Shown here in pieces: positions 7,483 through 17,931 of a stretch of DNA of 64,000 bases. The translations under genes were made by a program, and so were the position numbers. The stretch is taken from the NCBI GenBank assembly GCA_016715105.1, contig JADKBO010000024.1:1-64000 (forward strand), given 5' to 3'. The stretch's first letter is position 1. Each line of letters opens with the position of its first letter. The notes under the pieces were generated by a model. The model did not search any database, was not told where the DNA came from, and worked only from the letters and a program-made list of their open reading frames with translations. This DNA comes from Saprospiraceae bacterium (GTDB taxonomy: Bacteria > Bacteroidota > Bacteroidia > Chitinophagales > Saprospiraceae).

Positions 7483-9616
7483 ATGTCTAAGAATTTAAAT
7501 TTTACTAGAAACATAGGTATTGCTGCACATCGATGCCGGTAAAACCACCACTACAGAGCGGATCCTCTATTATACTGGTATTAGCCACAAAATAGGTGAA
7601 GTTCACGATGGTGCTGCAACTATGGACTGGATGGAGCAAGAGCAAGAAAGAGGTATTACCATTACTTCTGCTGCTACCAAGTCAAAGTGGGAATATAAAA
7701 GTCAAGAATACGCTTTAAATATAATCGATACTCCGGGTCACGTTGACTTTACAGTTGAAGTAAACAGATCATTGAGAGTACTTGATGGATTGGTTTTCCT
7801 TTTTTGTGCAGTTTCTGGTGTAGAACCACAATCTGAAACAAACTGGAGATTGGCCAACAATTACAAAGTTCCAAGAATTGGTTTTGTAAATAAAATGGAC
7901 AGATCTGGAGCAAACTTTTACGAAGTTGTAAAAGATGTTGAAGAAAAATTGGGTTCTAAAGCTATTCCTCTTCAAATTCCAATTGGAGAAGAAGAAAGAT
8001 TCAAAGGTGTTGTTGACCTGATCACAGGTAAGGGCATCATTTGGAGCGAAGCCGATAAAGGAATGACTTTTGATGAGGTACCAGTACCTGCCGATATGGT
8101 GGATTTGGTTGCTGAATGGAGAGAAAAATTATTGGAAGCAGTGGCAGAATACGATGAGTCTTTGTTGGAAAAATACTTCGAAGATCCAGAATCTATTGAT
8201 GCTGAGGAAATCAGAGCGGCTGTAAGAGGCGCGGTTTGTGATTCAAAGTTTGTACCAATGATGTGTGGTTCGGCTTTCAAAAATAAAGGTGTTCAAGCAG
8301 TATTGGATGCAGTTTGTGCTTACCTTCCAAGTCCAGTGGATGTACCACCTGTAAAAGGAATCAATCCAAAGAATGATGAGGAAGTATTTAGAAAAGCAGA
8401 CAATAGCGAACCTTTCGCAGCATTAGCTTTCAAAATTGCGACTGACCCATATGTTGGTAGATTAGCTTTTATGAGAGTTTATTCAGGTGTATTGGACGCT
8501 GGTTCATATGTATTGAATACAAGATCAGATAGCAAAGAGAGGATTTCAAGACTATATCAAATGCACGCAAACAAGCAAAATCCTATCGATAGGGTAGAAG
8601 CTGGTGATATTGCTGCAGGTGTTGGTTTCAAAGATATCAGAACGGGGGATACACTTTGTGATGAAAGTAATCCTATCATTCTGGAATCTATGGTATTCCC
8701 AGATCCGGTTATTGGTATCGCAGTAGAACCAAAAACTCAAAAGGATTTGGACAAGTTGGGTATGGCTTTGTCAAAATTGGCAGAAGAGGATCCTACTTTC
8801 CGTGTAAAATATGATGAGGACACAAACCAGACAGTAATCTCAGGTATGGGAGAACTTCACTTGGAAATCATTGTAGACAGATTGAGAAGAGAGTTTAAAG
8901 TGGAGGTTACAGAAGGAGCTCCACAAGTTAACTATAAAGAAGCATTGACCAAAAAGGTTGACCACACTGAGCGTCTTAAGAAGCAAAGTGGTGGTTCTGG
9001 TTTATTTGCCCAGATGTCTTTCGAACTAGGACCTGCTGATGAAGCATTCCTGGAAGGAGAAGACTTCAAGAGTGGTAAAACCAGATTACAATTCGTCAAT
9101 GATATCTTTGGTGGTTCTATTCCAAAAGAATTCCACGGTTCTATTGTAAAGGGTTTCAACTCTATGATGGACAATGGTATTCTTGCAGGATACAACATCG
9201 ATAGCATGAAAGTTAGAATCTATGATGGTCAGATCCACGCAGTGGATTCAAAACCCCTTGCATTCGAGCTTTGTGCTAAAGAAGGTTTCAAAGAGGCAGC
9301 TGTTAAAGCAGGTCCTGTTTTGATGGAGCCTATCATGAAGATAGAAATTGTAACTCCTGAAGAATATACAGGAGCTGTAATTGGTGACCTCAACAGAAGA
9401 AGAGGGATGCCTAAAAATCAAGAAACAAGAACCGGAGGTGCAATTGTAATTTCAGCTGAAGTTCCATTAGCAGAAATGTTTGGATATGTAACTCAGTTGA
9501 GAACATTGACATCTGGTAGAGCAAGTAGTTCAATGGAATTTTCACACTATGCAGCTGCTCCAAAAGGCGTTGCAGACGATGTAATTGCAAAAACTAAAGG
9601 TTCTGTAAAAGTTTAA
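7483..9616 (+). CDS. fusA: Elongation factor G (frame broken near codon 15)
   Basis: EF-G, the GTPase that drives translocation; about 711 residues once restored. The ATG at 7483 gives [15 protein letters not shown], then two bases are missing: family sequence requires GCA-CAC-ATC-GAT but the window reads GCACATCGAT (7525-7534). The rest, from [14 protein letters not shown] on, is intact in the other frame to 9616. The lesion falls inside the G1 P-loop (AHIDAGKT), so the gene as written cannot be functional, yet it is essential and nothing else in it is damaged. A sequence error in the short CA repeat is most likely. Other G motifs (DTPGH, NKMD) are normal. Confidence 0.95.
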
Positions 9617-9625
9617 TCATAAATA

Positions 9626-9657
9626 TTTGGATATTAATAAATAAGGGGCTACCTTTG
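9626..9657 (+). promoter_or_regulatory. Internal promoter upstream of rpsJ
   Basis: TTTG at 9626-9629 and TACCTTTG at 9650-9657 are separated by 20 bases, a good Bacteroidota promoter. It would give the S10-spc section its own start, about 25 bases before the rpsJ ATG. The -7 box is identical to the one before rpsL. Confidence 0.7.
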
Positions 9658-9683
9658 CGGCCTCTTTTAAGAATAATAGGAGC

Positions 9684-9992
9684 ATGAATCAAAAAATTAG
9701 AATTAAGCTGTCATCTTACGATCACAACCTCGTTGATAAAAGTACCGAGAAGATTGTAAAGACAGTGAAGAATAGTGGGGCCGTAGTATCTGGTCCGATT
9801 CCGCTGCCCACAGAGAAAGACGTATTTACAGTCTTGCGTTCACCGCACGTAAATAAAAAATCTCGTGAGCAGTTTCAACTACGCACCCACAAAAGGTTGA
9901 TCGAGATTTTTACGCCCACGCAGAAGACGGTAGACGCATTGTCTAAACTAGAGCTTCCTAGTGGGGTTGACATCCAGGTCAAACTTAGTTAA
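9684..9992 (+). CDS. rpsJ: 30S ribosomal protein S10
   Basis: A 102-residue S10, of normal length, with the family motifs [25 protein letters not shown] and [16 protein letters not shown]. In many bacteria tuf lies between fusA and rpsJ; here rpsJ follows fusA with only 67 bases and its own promoter, as is usual in Bacteroidota. It also binds NusB in antitermination. Confidence 0.98.
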   Translation: MNQKIRIKLSSYDHNLVDKSTEKIVKTVKNSGAVVSGPIPLPTEKDVFTVLRSPHVNKKSREQFQLRTHKRLIEIFTPTQKTVDALSKLELPSGVDIQVKLS

Positions 9993-10072
9993 AAAAATTT
10001 TTATTTGAATTAGATTATTCGGGATTGACTGCGCGTCATATCACGGGTATTTTACGCCATAACAGTAAACTA

Positions 10073-10693
10073 ATGAATGGTTTAATTGGTAGAAAAGTAG
10101 GTATGACCAGTATCTTCAACGAAGCTGGTCAGAATGTAGCTTGTACAGTGATAGAAGCTCACCCTAATGTTGTGACTCAGGTCAAAACAGTTGATTCTGA
10201 CGGATACAATGCCGTACAGTTAGCTGCTTTCGATAAAAGAGAGAAAAGTACAACCAATTCGTTGAAAGGACATTTTGAAAAGGCAAGTACCGCTCCTAAA
10301 AAGAAGGTAGTTGAATTTAGAAATTATCCACTTGATAAGCAACTTGGTGACTCAATTGCGGTAGATGAGATATTTACAGCAGGAGATAAAGTAAGTGCAG
10401 TGGGCATTTCTAAAGGAAAAGGTTTTCAAGGTGTTGTAAAAAGACATGGTTTCCGCGGGGTAGGTGATGCTACACACGGTCAACATAACAGATTGCGTGC
10501 TCCAGGTTCTGTTGGTGCTTCTTCTTGGCCATCTAAAGTTGCTAAGGGTATCAGAATGGCTGGCAGAATGGGTAACGACACTGTTAAGGTCAAAAACCTT
10601 AAAATTGTGAAAGTATTGGCTGAGAAGAATTTGATTCTTATCAAAGGTGCAGTACCAGGTCACAATGGATCATTTGTAATCATTGAAAAATAG
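10073..10693 (+). CDS. rplC: 50S ribosomal protein L3
   Basis: A 206-residue L3 starting at the ATG at 10073 ([15 protein letters not shown]), the standard L3 N-terminus; the frame is open back to 10025 but those codons are not conserved. It has the loop [20 protein letters not shown] (about residues 127-146) that reaches toward the peptidyl transferase centre and the MAGRMGND motif. It is a primary 23S rRNA binder. The 80-base gap to rpsJ shows no clear regulatory fold. Confidence 0.97.
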   Translation: MNGLIGRKVGMTSIFNEAGQNVACTVIEAHPNVVTQVKTVDSDGYNAVQLAAFDKREKSTTNSLKGHFEKASTAPKKKVVEFRNYPLDKQLGDSIAVDEIFTAGDKVSAVGISKGKGFQGVVKRHGFRGVGDATHGQHNRLRAPGSVGASSWPSKVAKGIRMAGRMGNDTVKVKNLKIVKVLAEKNLILIKGAVPGHNGSFVIIEK

Positions 10694-10701
10694 TCAGCAC
10701 C

Positions 10702-11313
10702 ATGAAAATAGAAGTTTTAAACATAAGTGGTGAATCAACTGGCAGATTCGTTGAGTTGCCTGAAAATGTTTTCGGAATTACTCCAAACGAGCATGCAGTT
10801 TACTTGGCTGTAAAACAATATCAAGCAGCCCAAAGACAAGGTACTCACAAGACAAAAGAAAAGTGGGAAGTAAATAGAACGACCAAGAAGTTCAAAAAGC
10901 AGAAAGGTACCGGTGGTGCTAGAGCTGGTTCTTTGAAGTCTCCTTTGTTTAAAGGTGGTGGTACGGTTTTTGGTCCTAGACCTAGAACTTATGACATTTT
11001 CCTTAATAAGAAAGTGAAGAAGTTGGCGAGGTTGTCTGCATTATCTCACAAAGCAGCTCAAGGAAGTATCAAGATTGTTGAAGATTTTACTTTCGACAGT
11101 CCTAAGACCAAAAAGTTTTTGGATGTATTTGAGAAGTGTGGAGTTACTGGCAAAGCGCTTTTGATATTGCCTGATTATGATCAAAATGTATACTTGTCTG
11201 CAAGAAACCTTCCTAAAACTGGGACGGCTAATGTTAAGGATTTGAATACATATGAATTATTGAATTCAAACACACTACTCTTTATGGAGAGTTCTGTTTC
11301 AAAGTTAAATTAG
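10702..11313 (+). CDS. rplD: 50S ribosomal protein L4
   Basis: A 203-residue L4, eight bases after rplC. The long internal loop that lines the peptide exit tunnel is recognisable (KKQKGTGGARAGSLKSPLFK, GGGTVFGPRPR). In E. coli L4 represses the S10 operon through its leader; no matching leader is seen here. A lysine/threonine-rich insertion around residues 50-60 is normal for the phylum. Confidence 0.97.
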   Translation: MKIEVLNISGESTGRFVELPENVFGITPNEHAVYLAVKQYQAAQRQGTHKTKEKWEVNRTTKKFKKQKGTGGARAGSLKSPLFKGGGTVFGPRPRTYDIFLNKKVKKLARLSALSHKAAQGSIKIVEDFTFDSPKTKKFLDVFEKCGVTGKALLILPDYDQNVYLSARNLPKTGTANVKDLNTYELLNSNTLLFMESSVSKLN

Positions 11314-11319
11314 TAAGTG

Positions 11320-11622
11320 ATGGCAAGAGATATTATCATCAAACCAGTCTTGTCTGAAAAGGCCGACAAATTATCCACAAAAAGTAGCAAGTATACTTTT
11401 GTGGTAGATAGAAAAGCCAACAAACTGGAGATACAAAAGGCGTTAGCCAAACTTTTCCCAAGTGTTACAATACTAGATGTAAACACAGCTGTAATACCTG
11501 GAAAAGTAAAAACAAGAAATACAAGATCTGGGATGTCCAAGGGCAGAGTGAGTGGTTACAAGAAAGCCATCGTTACACTTGCTTCAGGTGATGAACTAGA
11601 TTTATTTGGTTCAGAAGCTTAA
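11320..11622 (+). CDS. rplW: 50S ribosomal protein L23
   Basis: A 100-residue L23 beginning [16 protein letters not shown]. The ATG at 11320 is preferred over the in-frame GTG at 11317 because it gives the family N-terminus. L23 sits at the tunnel exit and docks trigger factor and SRP. The gene begins six bases after rplD. Confidence 0.96.
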   Translation: MARDIIIKPVLSEKADKLSTKSSKYTFVVDRKANKLEIQKALAKLFPSVTILDVNTAVIPGKVKTRNTRSGMSKGRVSGYKKAIVTLASGDELDLFGSEA

Positions 11623-11642
11623 TAACATTCAACAATAAAGTT

Positions 11643-12476
11643 ATGGCAATTAAGAAATTTAAACCGGTTACACCTGGTACAAGATTCAGAGTAGGAAATG
11701 CCTATGCTGAAATCACAACTGATAAACCCGAGAAATCTTTGATTGAAGGTCTTTCTAAAAGTGGTGGAAGGAACAGTAACGGTAGACGTACATCTAGACA
11801 CGTAGGTGGTGGTCACAAGAGAAAGTATAGGGTTATTGATTTCAAAAGAGATAAAGAAGGAGTTTCTGGTACAATCTCTACGATTGAATATGATCCAAAC
11901 AGAACTGCTTTCATCGCACTAGTTACTTATTCAGATGGTGAGAAAAGATATATACTAGCTCCTGATAAAATCAAAGTTGGTGATACTGTTGTAAGTGGAA
12001 AAGGTGCAGTACCTGAAATTGGAAATGCACTTTATTTGAGTGAAGTTCCTTTGGGATCTGTTATCCACGCAATAGAAATGAGCCCAGGTAGAGGAGCTCA
12101 ATTGGCAAGAAGTGCTGGAAACAGCGCGGTATTGACAGGTAGAGAAGATAAATATGCAGTTATAAAATTACCTTCTAGTGAGGTAAGAAGAGTATTATTG
12201 ACTTGTAAAGCAACCATTGGTGTTGTTTCAAATCCTGACCACGGTCAAACTGTGCTTGGAAAAGCTGGTAGGAAGAGATGGATTGGCGTAAGACCAAGAG
12301 TAAGAGGTGTTGCGATGAACCCTGTAGATCACCCAATGGGTGGTGGTGAAGGTAGAGCATCTGGTGGTCACCCTAGGTCAAGAACAGGTATCATGGCGAA
12401 GGGTCAAAAAACTAGAAATGTCAATAAACCTTCTAACAAGCATATTATTAGTAGAAGAAAATCAAAAAATAAATAA
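11643..12476 (+). CDS. rplB: 50S ribosomal protein L2
   Basis: A 277-residue L2 of normal length with the RNA-binding core ([19 protein letters not shown]) and the C-terminal [14 protein letters not shown] motif containing the conserved histidine near the peptidyl transferase centre. L2 is needed for subunit association. It is 20 bases downstream of rplW and 11 bases upstream of rpsS. Confidence 0.98.
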   Translation: MAIKKFKPVTPGTRFRVGNAYAEITTDKPEKSLIEGLSKSGGRNSNGRRTSRHVGGGHKRKYRVIDFKRDKEGVSGTISTIEYDPNRTAFIALVTYSDGEKRYILAPDKIKVGDTVVSGKGAVPEIGNALYLSEVPLGSVIHAIEMSPGRGAQLARSAGNSAVLTGREDKYAVIKLPSSEVRRVLLTCKATIGVVSNPDHGQTVLGKAGRKRWIGVRPRVRGVAMNPVDHPMGGGEGRASGGHPRSRTGIMAKGQKTRNVNKPSNKHIISRRKSKNK

Positions 12477-12487
12477 TCTGTTACACA

Positions 12488-12751
12488 ATGGCTAGATCAA
12501 TAAAAAAAGGTCCTTACGTGTTCCATAAGTTGCTTGAAAAAGTATACAAAACCAAGGAGTCAGGAAAAAATACAGTGATCAAAACGTGGTCAAGAGCATC
12601 GATGATCATCCCTGATATGGTAGGCCTTACGATTGCTGTACACAATGGGAAATCATTCATTCCTGTATATGTTACAGAAAACATGGTAGGTCATAAACTT
12701 GGTGAGTTTGCTCCAACTAGGACATTCAAAGGTCACTCAGGTAATAGATAA
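12488..12751 (+). CDS. rpsS: 30S ribosomal protein S19
   Basis: An 87-residue S19 with [11 protein letters not shown] at the N-terminus and the [18 protein letters not shown] motif. It sits in the 30S head and contacts S13 and the A-site tRNA. Position between rplB and rplV is the standard S10-operon order. Confidence 0.97.
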   Translation: MARSIKKGPYVFHKLLEKVYKTKESGKNTVIKTWSRASMIIPDMVGLTIAVHNGKSFIPVYVTENMVGHKLGEFAPTRTFKGHSGNR

Positions 12752-12783
12752 TTAGGTTTAAAATCTTAGACAAAAAGTAAGAT

Positions 12784-13131
12784 ATGGAAGCTGTCGCTAA
12801 ATTAAAAAACTGCCCAATGTCTCCTCGTAAGATGAGGTTGGTAGTAGACAACATCAGAGGTAAAGATGTGTATCAAGCATTGAATATCCTTAAGTACTCA
12901 AAAGGAGAAGGTTCTATTTGGGTAGAAAAAGTATTGCTTTCCGCAATTTCAAATTGGGAAAACAAAAACGAAGGCGAAAGTGCATCAGATAAAGGTTTGG
13001 TTGTAAAAACTGTATTTGTTGATGGTGGTCAGATGTTGAAAAGATTTCAACCTGCTCCTCACGGCCGAGCACATAGAATTAGAAAAAGAATGAACCACAT
13101 CACTATTGTTGTGGACGGCAAACTGAATTAA
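12784..13131 (+). CDS. rplV: 50S ribosomal protein L22
   Basis: A 115-residue L22 ([20 protein letters not shown]). The beta-hairpin that lines the exit tunnel ends in [20 protein letters not shown]. Changes in this loop can confer macrolide resistance; no deletion is apparent. It lies 22 bases upstream of rpsC. Confidence 0.97.
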   Translation: MEAVAKLKNCPMSPRKMRLVVDNIRGKDVYQALNILKYSKGEGSIWVEKVLLSAISNWENKNEGESASDKGLVVKTVFVDGGQMLKRFQPAPHGRAHRIRKRMNHITIVVDGKLN

Positions 13132-13153
13132 GAAAAAAGTAAAGGATAAATCC

Positions 13154-13882
13154 ATGGGTCAAAAGACAAATCCGATAGGCAACAGACTTGGTATCATCAA
13201 AGGATGGGACTCTAATTGGTATGGCGGAAAAGATTTTGCTGAAAAAGTAGTTGAAGATGAGAAGATCAGAAACTATTTGAATATGAGAATCAGTAAAGGT
13301 GGTATTTCTAAAATTGTAATAGAAAGAACACTTAGACGTGTTACTGTCACAATCAATACTTCTAGACCTGGTATCATTATTGGTAAAGGTGGTCAAGAGG
13401 TTGATAAGATCAAAGAGGAACTCAAGAAGTTGACTAGCAAGGAAGTGCAAATCAATATTGTTGAGATCAGAAAGCCAGAGTTGGATGCAGCCATTGTTGG
13501 TGAGACTGTTGCAAAACAAATTGAATCTCGTATCAACTATAGAAGAGCAATCAAAATGGCGATTCAATCAACTATGAGAGCCGGTGCTGAAGGAATCAAA
13601 GTGAGAATCAGCGGTCGTTTGAATGGTGCAGATATGGCAAGAACTGAAGAGTATAAAGATGGAAGAACTCCATTGCATACTTTCAGAGCAGACATAGACT
13701 ATGCTTTGAGCGAAGCTCTTACTGTTTATGGATTGATTGGAATAAAGGTTTGGATTTGTAAAGGTGAGGTTTTAGGAAAACGTGATCTTTCTCCAAATGT
13801 AGGTGTAGAATTAAAAGGTACCGAGCGTCAGGGTTCTGATAACAGACAAAGAGGCAACGGAGCCAAAAGAAGAAAAAGATAA
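13154..13882 (+). CDS. rpsC: 30S ribosomal protein S3
   Basis: A 242-residue S3. The KH domain with the [10 protein letters not shown] loop is at about residues 76-90, and the C-terminal domain carries [13 protein letters not shown] and a basic tail ending GAKRRKR. S3 forms part of the mRNA entry channel. It ends the S10-type block before a gap holding an internal promoter-like site. Confidence 0.97.
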   Translation: MGQKTNPIGNRLGIIKGWDSNWYGGKDFAEKVVEDEKIRNYLNMRISKGGISKIVIERTLRRVTVTINTSRPGIIIGKGGQEVDKIKEELKKLTSKEVQINIVEIRKPELDAAIVGETVAKQIESRINYRRAIKMAIQSTMRAGAEGIKVRISGRLNGADMARTEEYKDGRTPLHTFRADIDYALSEALTVYGLIGIKVWICKGEVLGKRDLSPNVGVELKGTERQGSDNRQRGNGAKRRKR

Positions 13883-13887
13883 TAAAA

Positions 13888-13920
13888 TTTGAAAAAAGTT
13901 GTACCTTTGCACAACTTTTT
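13888..13920 (+). promoter_or_regulatory. -7 box within an A/T hairpin upstream of rplP
   Basis: TACCTTTG (13902-13909) matches the -7 consensus and is identical to the boxes before rpsL and rpsJ. It lies in the loop of a hairpin, AAAAAGTTGT facing ACAACTTTTT. No -33 element stands at normal spacing. It may be an internal promoter, a weak terminator/attenuator, or both. Confidence 0.4.
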
Positions 13921-13949
13921 GAAAAAGTATCATAATAAATTGATTATCA

Positions 13950-14369
13950 ATGTTACAACCGAAAAGAACAAAATATAGAAAGCAGCACAAAGGTAGGATT
14001 CACGGCAATGCAGGACGTGGATTTACAGTGACTTTCGGCTCATTTGGACTTAAATCGCTTGATGCTGGTAGACTTACAAGTCGCCAAATAGAGTCAGCGA
14101 GGATCGCAATGACCAGGTTTATGAAAAGGGAAGGTAAAGTTTGGATTAGAATATTTCCAGACAAACCAATTACTTCTAAGCCTGCTGAGGTAAGGATGGG
14201 TAAAGGTAAAGGAGCTTTGGACCACTGGGTAGCTGTTGTAAAACCAGGTACAATCATGTTTGAATTGGATGGTGTTTCTCTTGCAACTGCAAGTGAGGCA
14301 TTGAGATTGGCAGCGCAGAAATTACCGGTATTGACAAGTTTTGTTGTAAGACCTGATTATCAAGAGTAG
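13950..14369 (+). CDS. rplP: 50S ribosomal protein L16
   Basis: A 139-residue L16 beginning [16 protein letters not shown], with [16 protein letters not shown] and [18 protein letters not shown] near the A-site tRNA contact. Normal length. It starts the second half of the super-operon after a 67-base gap. Confidence 0.97.
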   Translation: MLQPKRTKYRKQHKGRIHGNAGRGFTVTFGSFGLKSLDAGRLTSRQIESARIAMTRFMKREGKVWIRIFPDKPITSKPAEVRMGKGKGALDHWVAVVKPGTIMFELDGVSLATASEALRLAAQKLPVLTSFVVRPDYQE

Positions 14370-14388
14370 TCTATAAATATACAAAGAA

Positions 14389-14643
14389 ATGGCAACTAAA
14401 AGAACTACTGAATTAAAAGACATGGGCGTCGAGGATTTGCAAGCAAAAATCACTGAAATGAGTGCTGAGCTTAGCAAAATGTCTTTCGATCATGCTATCA
14501 AAGGATTGGCTAATCCATTAGTGATTAGAAATCAAAGAAGAGAAATTGCCCGTCTTAAAACAGAAGAGCGTGCAAGAGAAATTGGAACTATGAGCAAAGA
14601 AGATTTGGCTGGTAGATCTAGAATTAGGGCAAGAAGAAAATAA
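14389..14643 (+). CDS. rpmC: 50S ribosomal protein L29
   Basis: An 84-residue L29, longer than the usual 60-70. The helical hairpin core is present (ELKDMGVEDLQAKITEMSAE and PLVIRNQRREIARLKTEER). The extra length is a short N-terminal extension and a C-terminal tail ending GRSRIRARRK. It is near the tunnel exit beside L23. Confidence 0.92.
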   Translation: MATKRTTELKDMGVEDLQAKITEMSAELSKMSFDHAIKGLANPLVIRNQRREIARLKTEERAREIGTMSKEDLAGRSRIRARRK

Positions 14644-14663
14644 AATATTAAAAGATAATAAAG

Positions 14664-14921
14664 ATGTCAGAGGGTCCAATTAAAAAAGAAATTATTGGTT
14701 TAGTTACCAGTAATAAAATGGAAAAGTCAATCACTGTCTCTGTTGAGAGAAAGTTGAGACACCCTATCTATGGTAAATTCGTAAAGAAAACCAAGAAGTT
14801 CATGGCGCACGACGAAACAAATGAGTGCCAAGAAGGGGATTTGGTAAAAATCACTGAATCTAGACCTTTGAGTAGCAAGAAAAGGTGGAGATTGGTTGAG
14901 GTTATTGAAAAAGCTAAGTAG
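14664..14921 (+). CDS. rpsQ: 30S ribosomal protein S17
   Basis: An 85-residue S17 with the OB-fold sequence [19 protein letters not shown] and the C-terminal [14 protein letters not shown]. It is a primary 16S rRNA binder. It follows rpmC by 20 bases. Confidence 0.97.
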   Translation: MSEGPIKKEIIGLVTSNKMEKSITVSVERKLRHPIYGKFVKKTKKFMAHDETNECQEGDLVKITESRPLSSKKRWRLVEVIEKAK

Positions 14922-14949
14922 TTAATAAAAATATTCAAGATAAAGAATC

Positions 14950-15315
14950 ATGATACAGCAGGAATCAAGACTTAAAGTCGCTGATAATAGTGGTGCAAAA
15001 GAAGTACTTTGTATAAGAGTACTGGGAGGCACTAAAAGAAGATATGCATCTGTAGGTGATAAAATAGTGGTGAGTGTTAAAGATGCTTCACCAGGTGGTG
15101 TCAAAAAAGGTACTGTTTCCAAAGCTGTTATTGTCAGGACTAAGAAAGAGCTTGGCAGAAAAGATGGTTCTTATATCAGATTCGATGACAATGCAGTAGT
15201 GCTACTCAATGCAAACGATGAGCCAAGAGGAACAAGGATTTTTGGCCCTGTTGCTAGAGAGCTTAGAGATAAGGACTATATGAGAATTATTTCATTGGCT
15301 CCAGAAGTACTTTAA
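14950..15315 (+). CDS. rplN: 50S ribosomal protein L14
   Basis: A 121-residue L14 beginning [26 protein letters not shown], given here in part, with the [20 protein letters not shown] and [14 protein letters not shown] motifs. It forms an intersubunit bridge and is the site where silencing factor RsfS binds. Normal length. Confidence 0.97.
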   Translation: MIQQESRLKVADNSGAKEVLCIRVLGGTKRRYASVGDKIVVSVKDASPGGVKKGTVSKAVIVRTKKELGRKDGSYIRFDDNAVVLLNANDEPRGTRIFGPVARELRDKDYMRIISLAPEVL

Positions 15316-15336
15316 CAAGCAGAATTTTTTGTAGAA

Positions 15337-15684
15337 ATGGAAAATAAAAAATTTACAACAGAGAGATTTGCACCTAAGTTTCATTTGAAAAAAGGTGATA
15401 AAGTTGCTGTCCTTGCAGGATCTGCAAAAGGCAAAGAAGGTGTAATCACTCAAGTTCTTAGTGATAAGAACTCAGCCCTAGTTGAGGGTCTTAATATGGT
15501 AAAAAAACACGTTAAACCTTCCAATAATAGTCAAGGAGGTATCGTAGAGATGGAATCACCAATCCATATCTCTAACTTGATGCTCATCGATCCTAAAAGT
15601 GGAAAAGCTACCCGTGTAGGTAGAAAAGAGGTTGACGGTAGTAGTGTAAGATATTCTAAAAAAACTGGTGAAATTATCAAATAA
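15337..15684 (+). CDS. rplX: 50S ribosomal protein L24
   Basis: A 115-residue L24 with the KOW motif ([20 protein letters not shown], about residues 17-36). L24 is an assembly-initiating protein. Its N-terminal extension of about ten residues is common in the phylum. The last base of its stop codon is the A of the rplE ATG, suggesting coupled translation. Confidence 0.96.
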   Translation: MENKKFTTERFAPKFHLKKGDKVAVLAGSAKGKEGVITQVLSDKNSALVEGLNMVKKHVKPSNNSQGGIVEMESPIHISNLMLIDPKSGKATRVGRKEVDGSSVRYSKKTGEIIK

Positions 15685-16250
15685 TGGGTTACGTAGCTAG
15701 ATCGAAAGAAAGATATAACAACGAGGTGATAAAGTCACTCCAGGAGAAGTTTAATTATAAAACTGTAATGGAGGTACCTAGGTTGTTGAAAATTTGCATC
15801 AACCAAGGAGTTGGTGCTGCAACACAAGATAAGAAATTGGTAGATGCTGCTTTGTCTGAGATGAGCATCATTGCTGGTCAAAAAGCAGTTCCAACAAAAG
15901 CTAAAACTTCAATCTCAAACTTTAAGTTGAGAGAAGATATGACCATTGGTGCAAGAGTTACGTTGAGAAAAGAAAGAATGTATGAATTTCTTGACAGATT
16001 TGTAAATGTTGCATTGCCAAGGGTAAGAGATTTCAAAGGAATCAATGATAAGAGTTTTGATGGTCGTGGTAACTATACAGTAGGTATTACAGAGCAGATC
16101 ATTTTCCCAGAAATTGATATCGATAAAGTTAATAAGATCACTGGTATGGACATCACTTTCGTAACTACTGCAAAAACAGACGCAGAAGCTTATGAATTGT
16201 TGAAAGGATTGGGTCTTCCATTTAAGAATAATAATGTAAACAATAATTAG
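15684..16250 (+). CDS. rplE: 50S ribosomal protein L5
   Basis: A 188-residue L5, which binds 5S rRNA and contacts P-site tRNA. Motifs: [30 protein letters not shown] and [16 protein letters not shown]. It overlaps rplX by one base and is followed by rpsN after one base, so the three are probably translationally coupled. Confidence 0.97.
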   Translation: MGYVARSKERYNNEVIKSLQEKFNYKTVMEVPRLLKICINQGVGAATQDKKLVDAALSEMSIIAGQKAVPTKAKTSISNFKLREDMTIGARVTLRKERMYEFLDRFVNVALPRVRDFKGINDKSFDGRGNYTVGITEQIIFPEIDIDKVNKITGMDITFVTTAKTDAEAYELLKGLGLPFKNNNVNNN

Positions 16251-16251
16251 T

Positions 16252-16521
16252 ATGGCTAGGAAGTCGGTTATTGCTAGAGAAATAAAGAGAGAAAAGCTTG
16301 TTGAGAAATATGCTGATCTTAGAAAAAAACTTAAAGAAGAGGGTAATTACGAAGAGTTGGATAAACTCCCAAGAAATAGCTCAAAAGTTCGTCTTCACAA
16401 TAGGTGTAAATTGACTGGTAGACCAAAAGGTTATATGAGAAAATTTGGCATCAACAGGGTGACTTTTAGGAAAATGGCCAATGAAGGCAAAATTCCAGGT
16501 GTTACCAAGGCGAGCTGGTAA
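16252..16521 (+). CDS. rpsN: 30S ribosomal protein S14 (zinc-free type)
   Basis: An 89-residue S14 of the long, C-minus form: the two CxxC zinc motifs of the 61-residue form are absent (only one cysteine, in [12 protein letters not shown]). The C-terminus [11 protein letters not shown] is standard. It lies in the 30S head next to S10 and S19. Confidence 0.96.
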   Translation: MARKSVIAREIKREKLVEKYADLRKKLKEEGNYEELDKLPRNSSKVRLHNRCKLTGRPKGYMRKFGINRVTFRKMANEGKIPGVTKASW

Positions 16522-16559
16522 TATTAATAAATAGATTATAAAGTAATAAATAGATAACA

Positions 16560-16961
16560 ATGATTGTTACCGATCCAATAGCAGACTATCTTACGAGAAT
16601 TCGTAATGCTCAAAAGGCACTACACACGACTGTAATCATCCCTGCTTCAAATATTAAGAAGGCGATGACAGAAATCTTGTACGATCAGGGTTATATCCTG
16701 AAATATAAGTTTGAAGAAGACGACAAACAAGGTACTATACATATAGCATTGAAGTATGATAGAGCTTCTAAGACGGGTGTTATTCGTGAATTAGGAAGAA
16801 TAAGTACTCCAGGTTTAAGAAAGTTTGTAAAATCAGGGGATATTCCTAAAGTTGCAAATGGTCTTGGCTTGGCAATCTTGTCTACTTCGCACGGTGTAAT
16901 GACCGATAAGCAAGCTAGAAAAGAGGGTGTCGGTGGTGAGCTTCTTTGTTATATTTATTAA
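16560..16961 (+). CDS. rpsH: 30S ribosomal protein S8
   Basis: A 133-residue S8 (DPIADYLTRIRNAQKA at the start; ILSTSHGVMTDKQARKEGVGGELLCYIY at the end, given in part). It is a central-domain 16S rRNA binder and, in E. coli, the repressor of the spc operon. No S8-like target helix was identified in the gaps around rplE here. Confidence 0.97.
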   Translation: MIVTDPIADYLTRIRNAQKALHTTVIIPASNIKKAMTEILYDQGYILKYKFEEDDKQGTIHIALKYDRASKTGVIRELGRISTPGLRKFVKSGDIPKVANGLGLAILSTSHGVMTDKQARKEGVGGELLCYIY

Positions 16962-16985
16962 TACAAATCGCAAAATCTAGATAAA

Positions 16986-17543
16986 ATGTCAAGAATTGGT
17001 AGAGCTCCTATCTCAATACCTTCAGGGGTCAATGTTGATATATCAAAGAGCAATTTGGTAACTGTAAAAGGACCAAAAGGTCAACTTTCAGAAAAAGTTG
17101 ATTCAGACATAATTGTAAAGCTTGAAGAAGGTGAATTGACTGTGTCAAGACCGACTGATCAGCCTAGACACAGGTCTATGCATGGTCTTTACAGATCTCT
17201 AATCAACAACATGATACAAGGTGTTAACGAAGGATACAAATTGGATCTTGAGTTAGTGGGTGTTGGTTATAGAGCGAGCAACACTGGCAGTTTGCTAGAA
17301 TTGATTGTTGGTTACTCTCACCCGATATATTTTGTAGTTCCGTCTGAAGTTTCAGTTAGCACTAAAACTGAGAAAGGTTCAAATCCTACAATCATGTTGG
17401 AAAGTCATGACAAACAACTTTTAGGCCAAGTAGCAGCTAAAATCAGAGGATTTAGAAAGCCAGAGCCTTACAAAGGAAAAGGTGTTAGATTTACTGGTGA
17501 GGTTGTTAGGAGAAAAGCTGGTAAAACCAGTGGTAAGAAATAA
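16986..17543 (+). CDS. rplF: 50S ribosomal protein L6
   Basis: A 185-residue L6 beginning MSRIGRAPISIPSGV with the duplicated L6 fold and the C-terminal KIRGFRKPEPYKGKGVRF motif, which contacts the sarcin-ricin region of 23S rRNA. Normal length and spacing. Confidence 0.97.
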   Translation: MSRIGRAPISIPSGVNVDISKSNLVTVKGPKGQLSEKVDSDIIVKLEEGELTVSRPTDQPRHRSMHGLYRSLINNMIQGVNEGYKLDLELVGVGYRASNTGSLLELIVGYSHPIYFVVPSEVSVSTKTEKGSNPTIMLESHDKQLLGQVAAKIRGFRKPEPYKGKGVRFTGEVVRRKAGKTSGKK

Positions 17544-17564
17544 TTTTATAAAAGAGTTTGTAAG

Positions 17565-17912
17565 ATGGATAAGAAGACGCTTAGACGTAAAACGATACAC
17601 CACAGAATTAGAAAAAGTGTATCTGGTACAAGCAATAGACCTAGACTTCATGTATTCAGAAGTAATGTTGGCATCTATGCCCAATTGATTGATGATGAAG
17701 CAGGAAGAACTTTAGCTACTGCATCAATTAAAGAGATTGGTGATGCAAAGGTTACAAAGTCAGAAGCAGCAAAAAAAGTTGGAATGATCATCGCTGAGAA
17801 GGCAAAGACCCAAGGTTTGAGTGATGTAGTTTTTGATAGAGGGGGATATTTATATCACGGTAGAGTGAAGTCGCTTGCAGAAGGTGCTCGCGAAGGTGGA
17901 TTAATATTTTAA
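17565..17912 (+). CDS. rplR: 50S ribosomal protein L18
   Basis: A 115-residue L18, the 5S rRNA-binding partner of L5. Motifs: [22 protein letters not shown] (given in part), [12 protein letters not shown] and [23 protein letters not shown]. It is preceded by rplF and followed by rpsE after 19 bases. Confidence 0.97.
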   Translation: MDKKTLRRKTIHHRIRKSVSGTSNRPRLHVFRSNVGIYAQLIDDEAGRTLATASIKEIGDAKVTKSEAAKKVGMIIAEKAKTQGLSDVVFDRGGYLYHGRVKSLAEGAREGGLIF

Positions 17913-17931
17913 CAAATAAGAGATAATTCAA

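Noticed and set aside
10025..10072. N-terminal extension of L3 from a TTG
   Set aside because: The family starts at [11 protein letters not shown]; the extension is not conserved and has a poor start.
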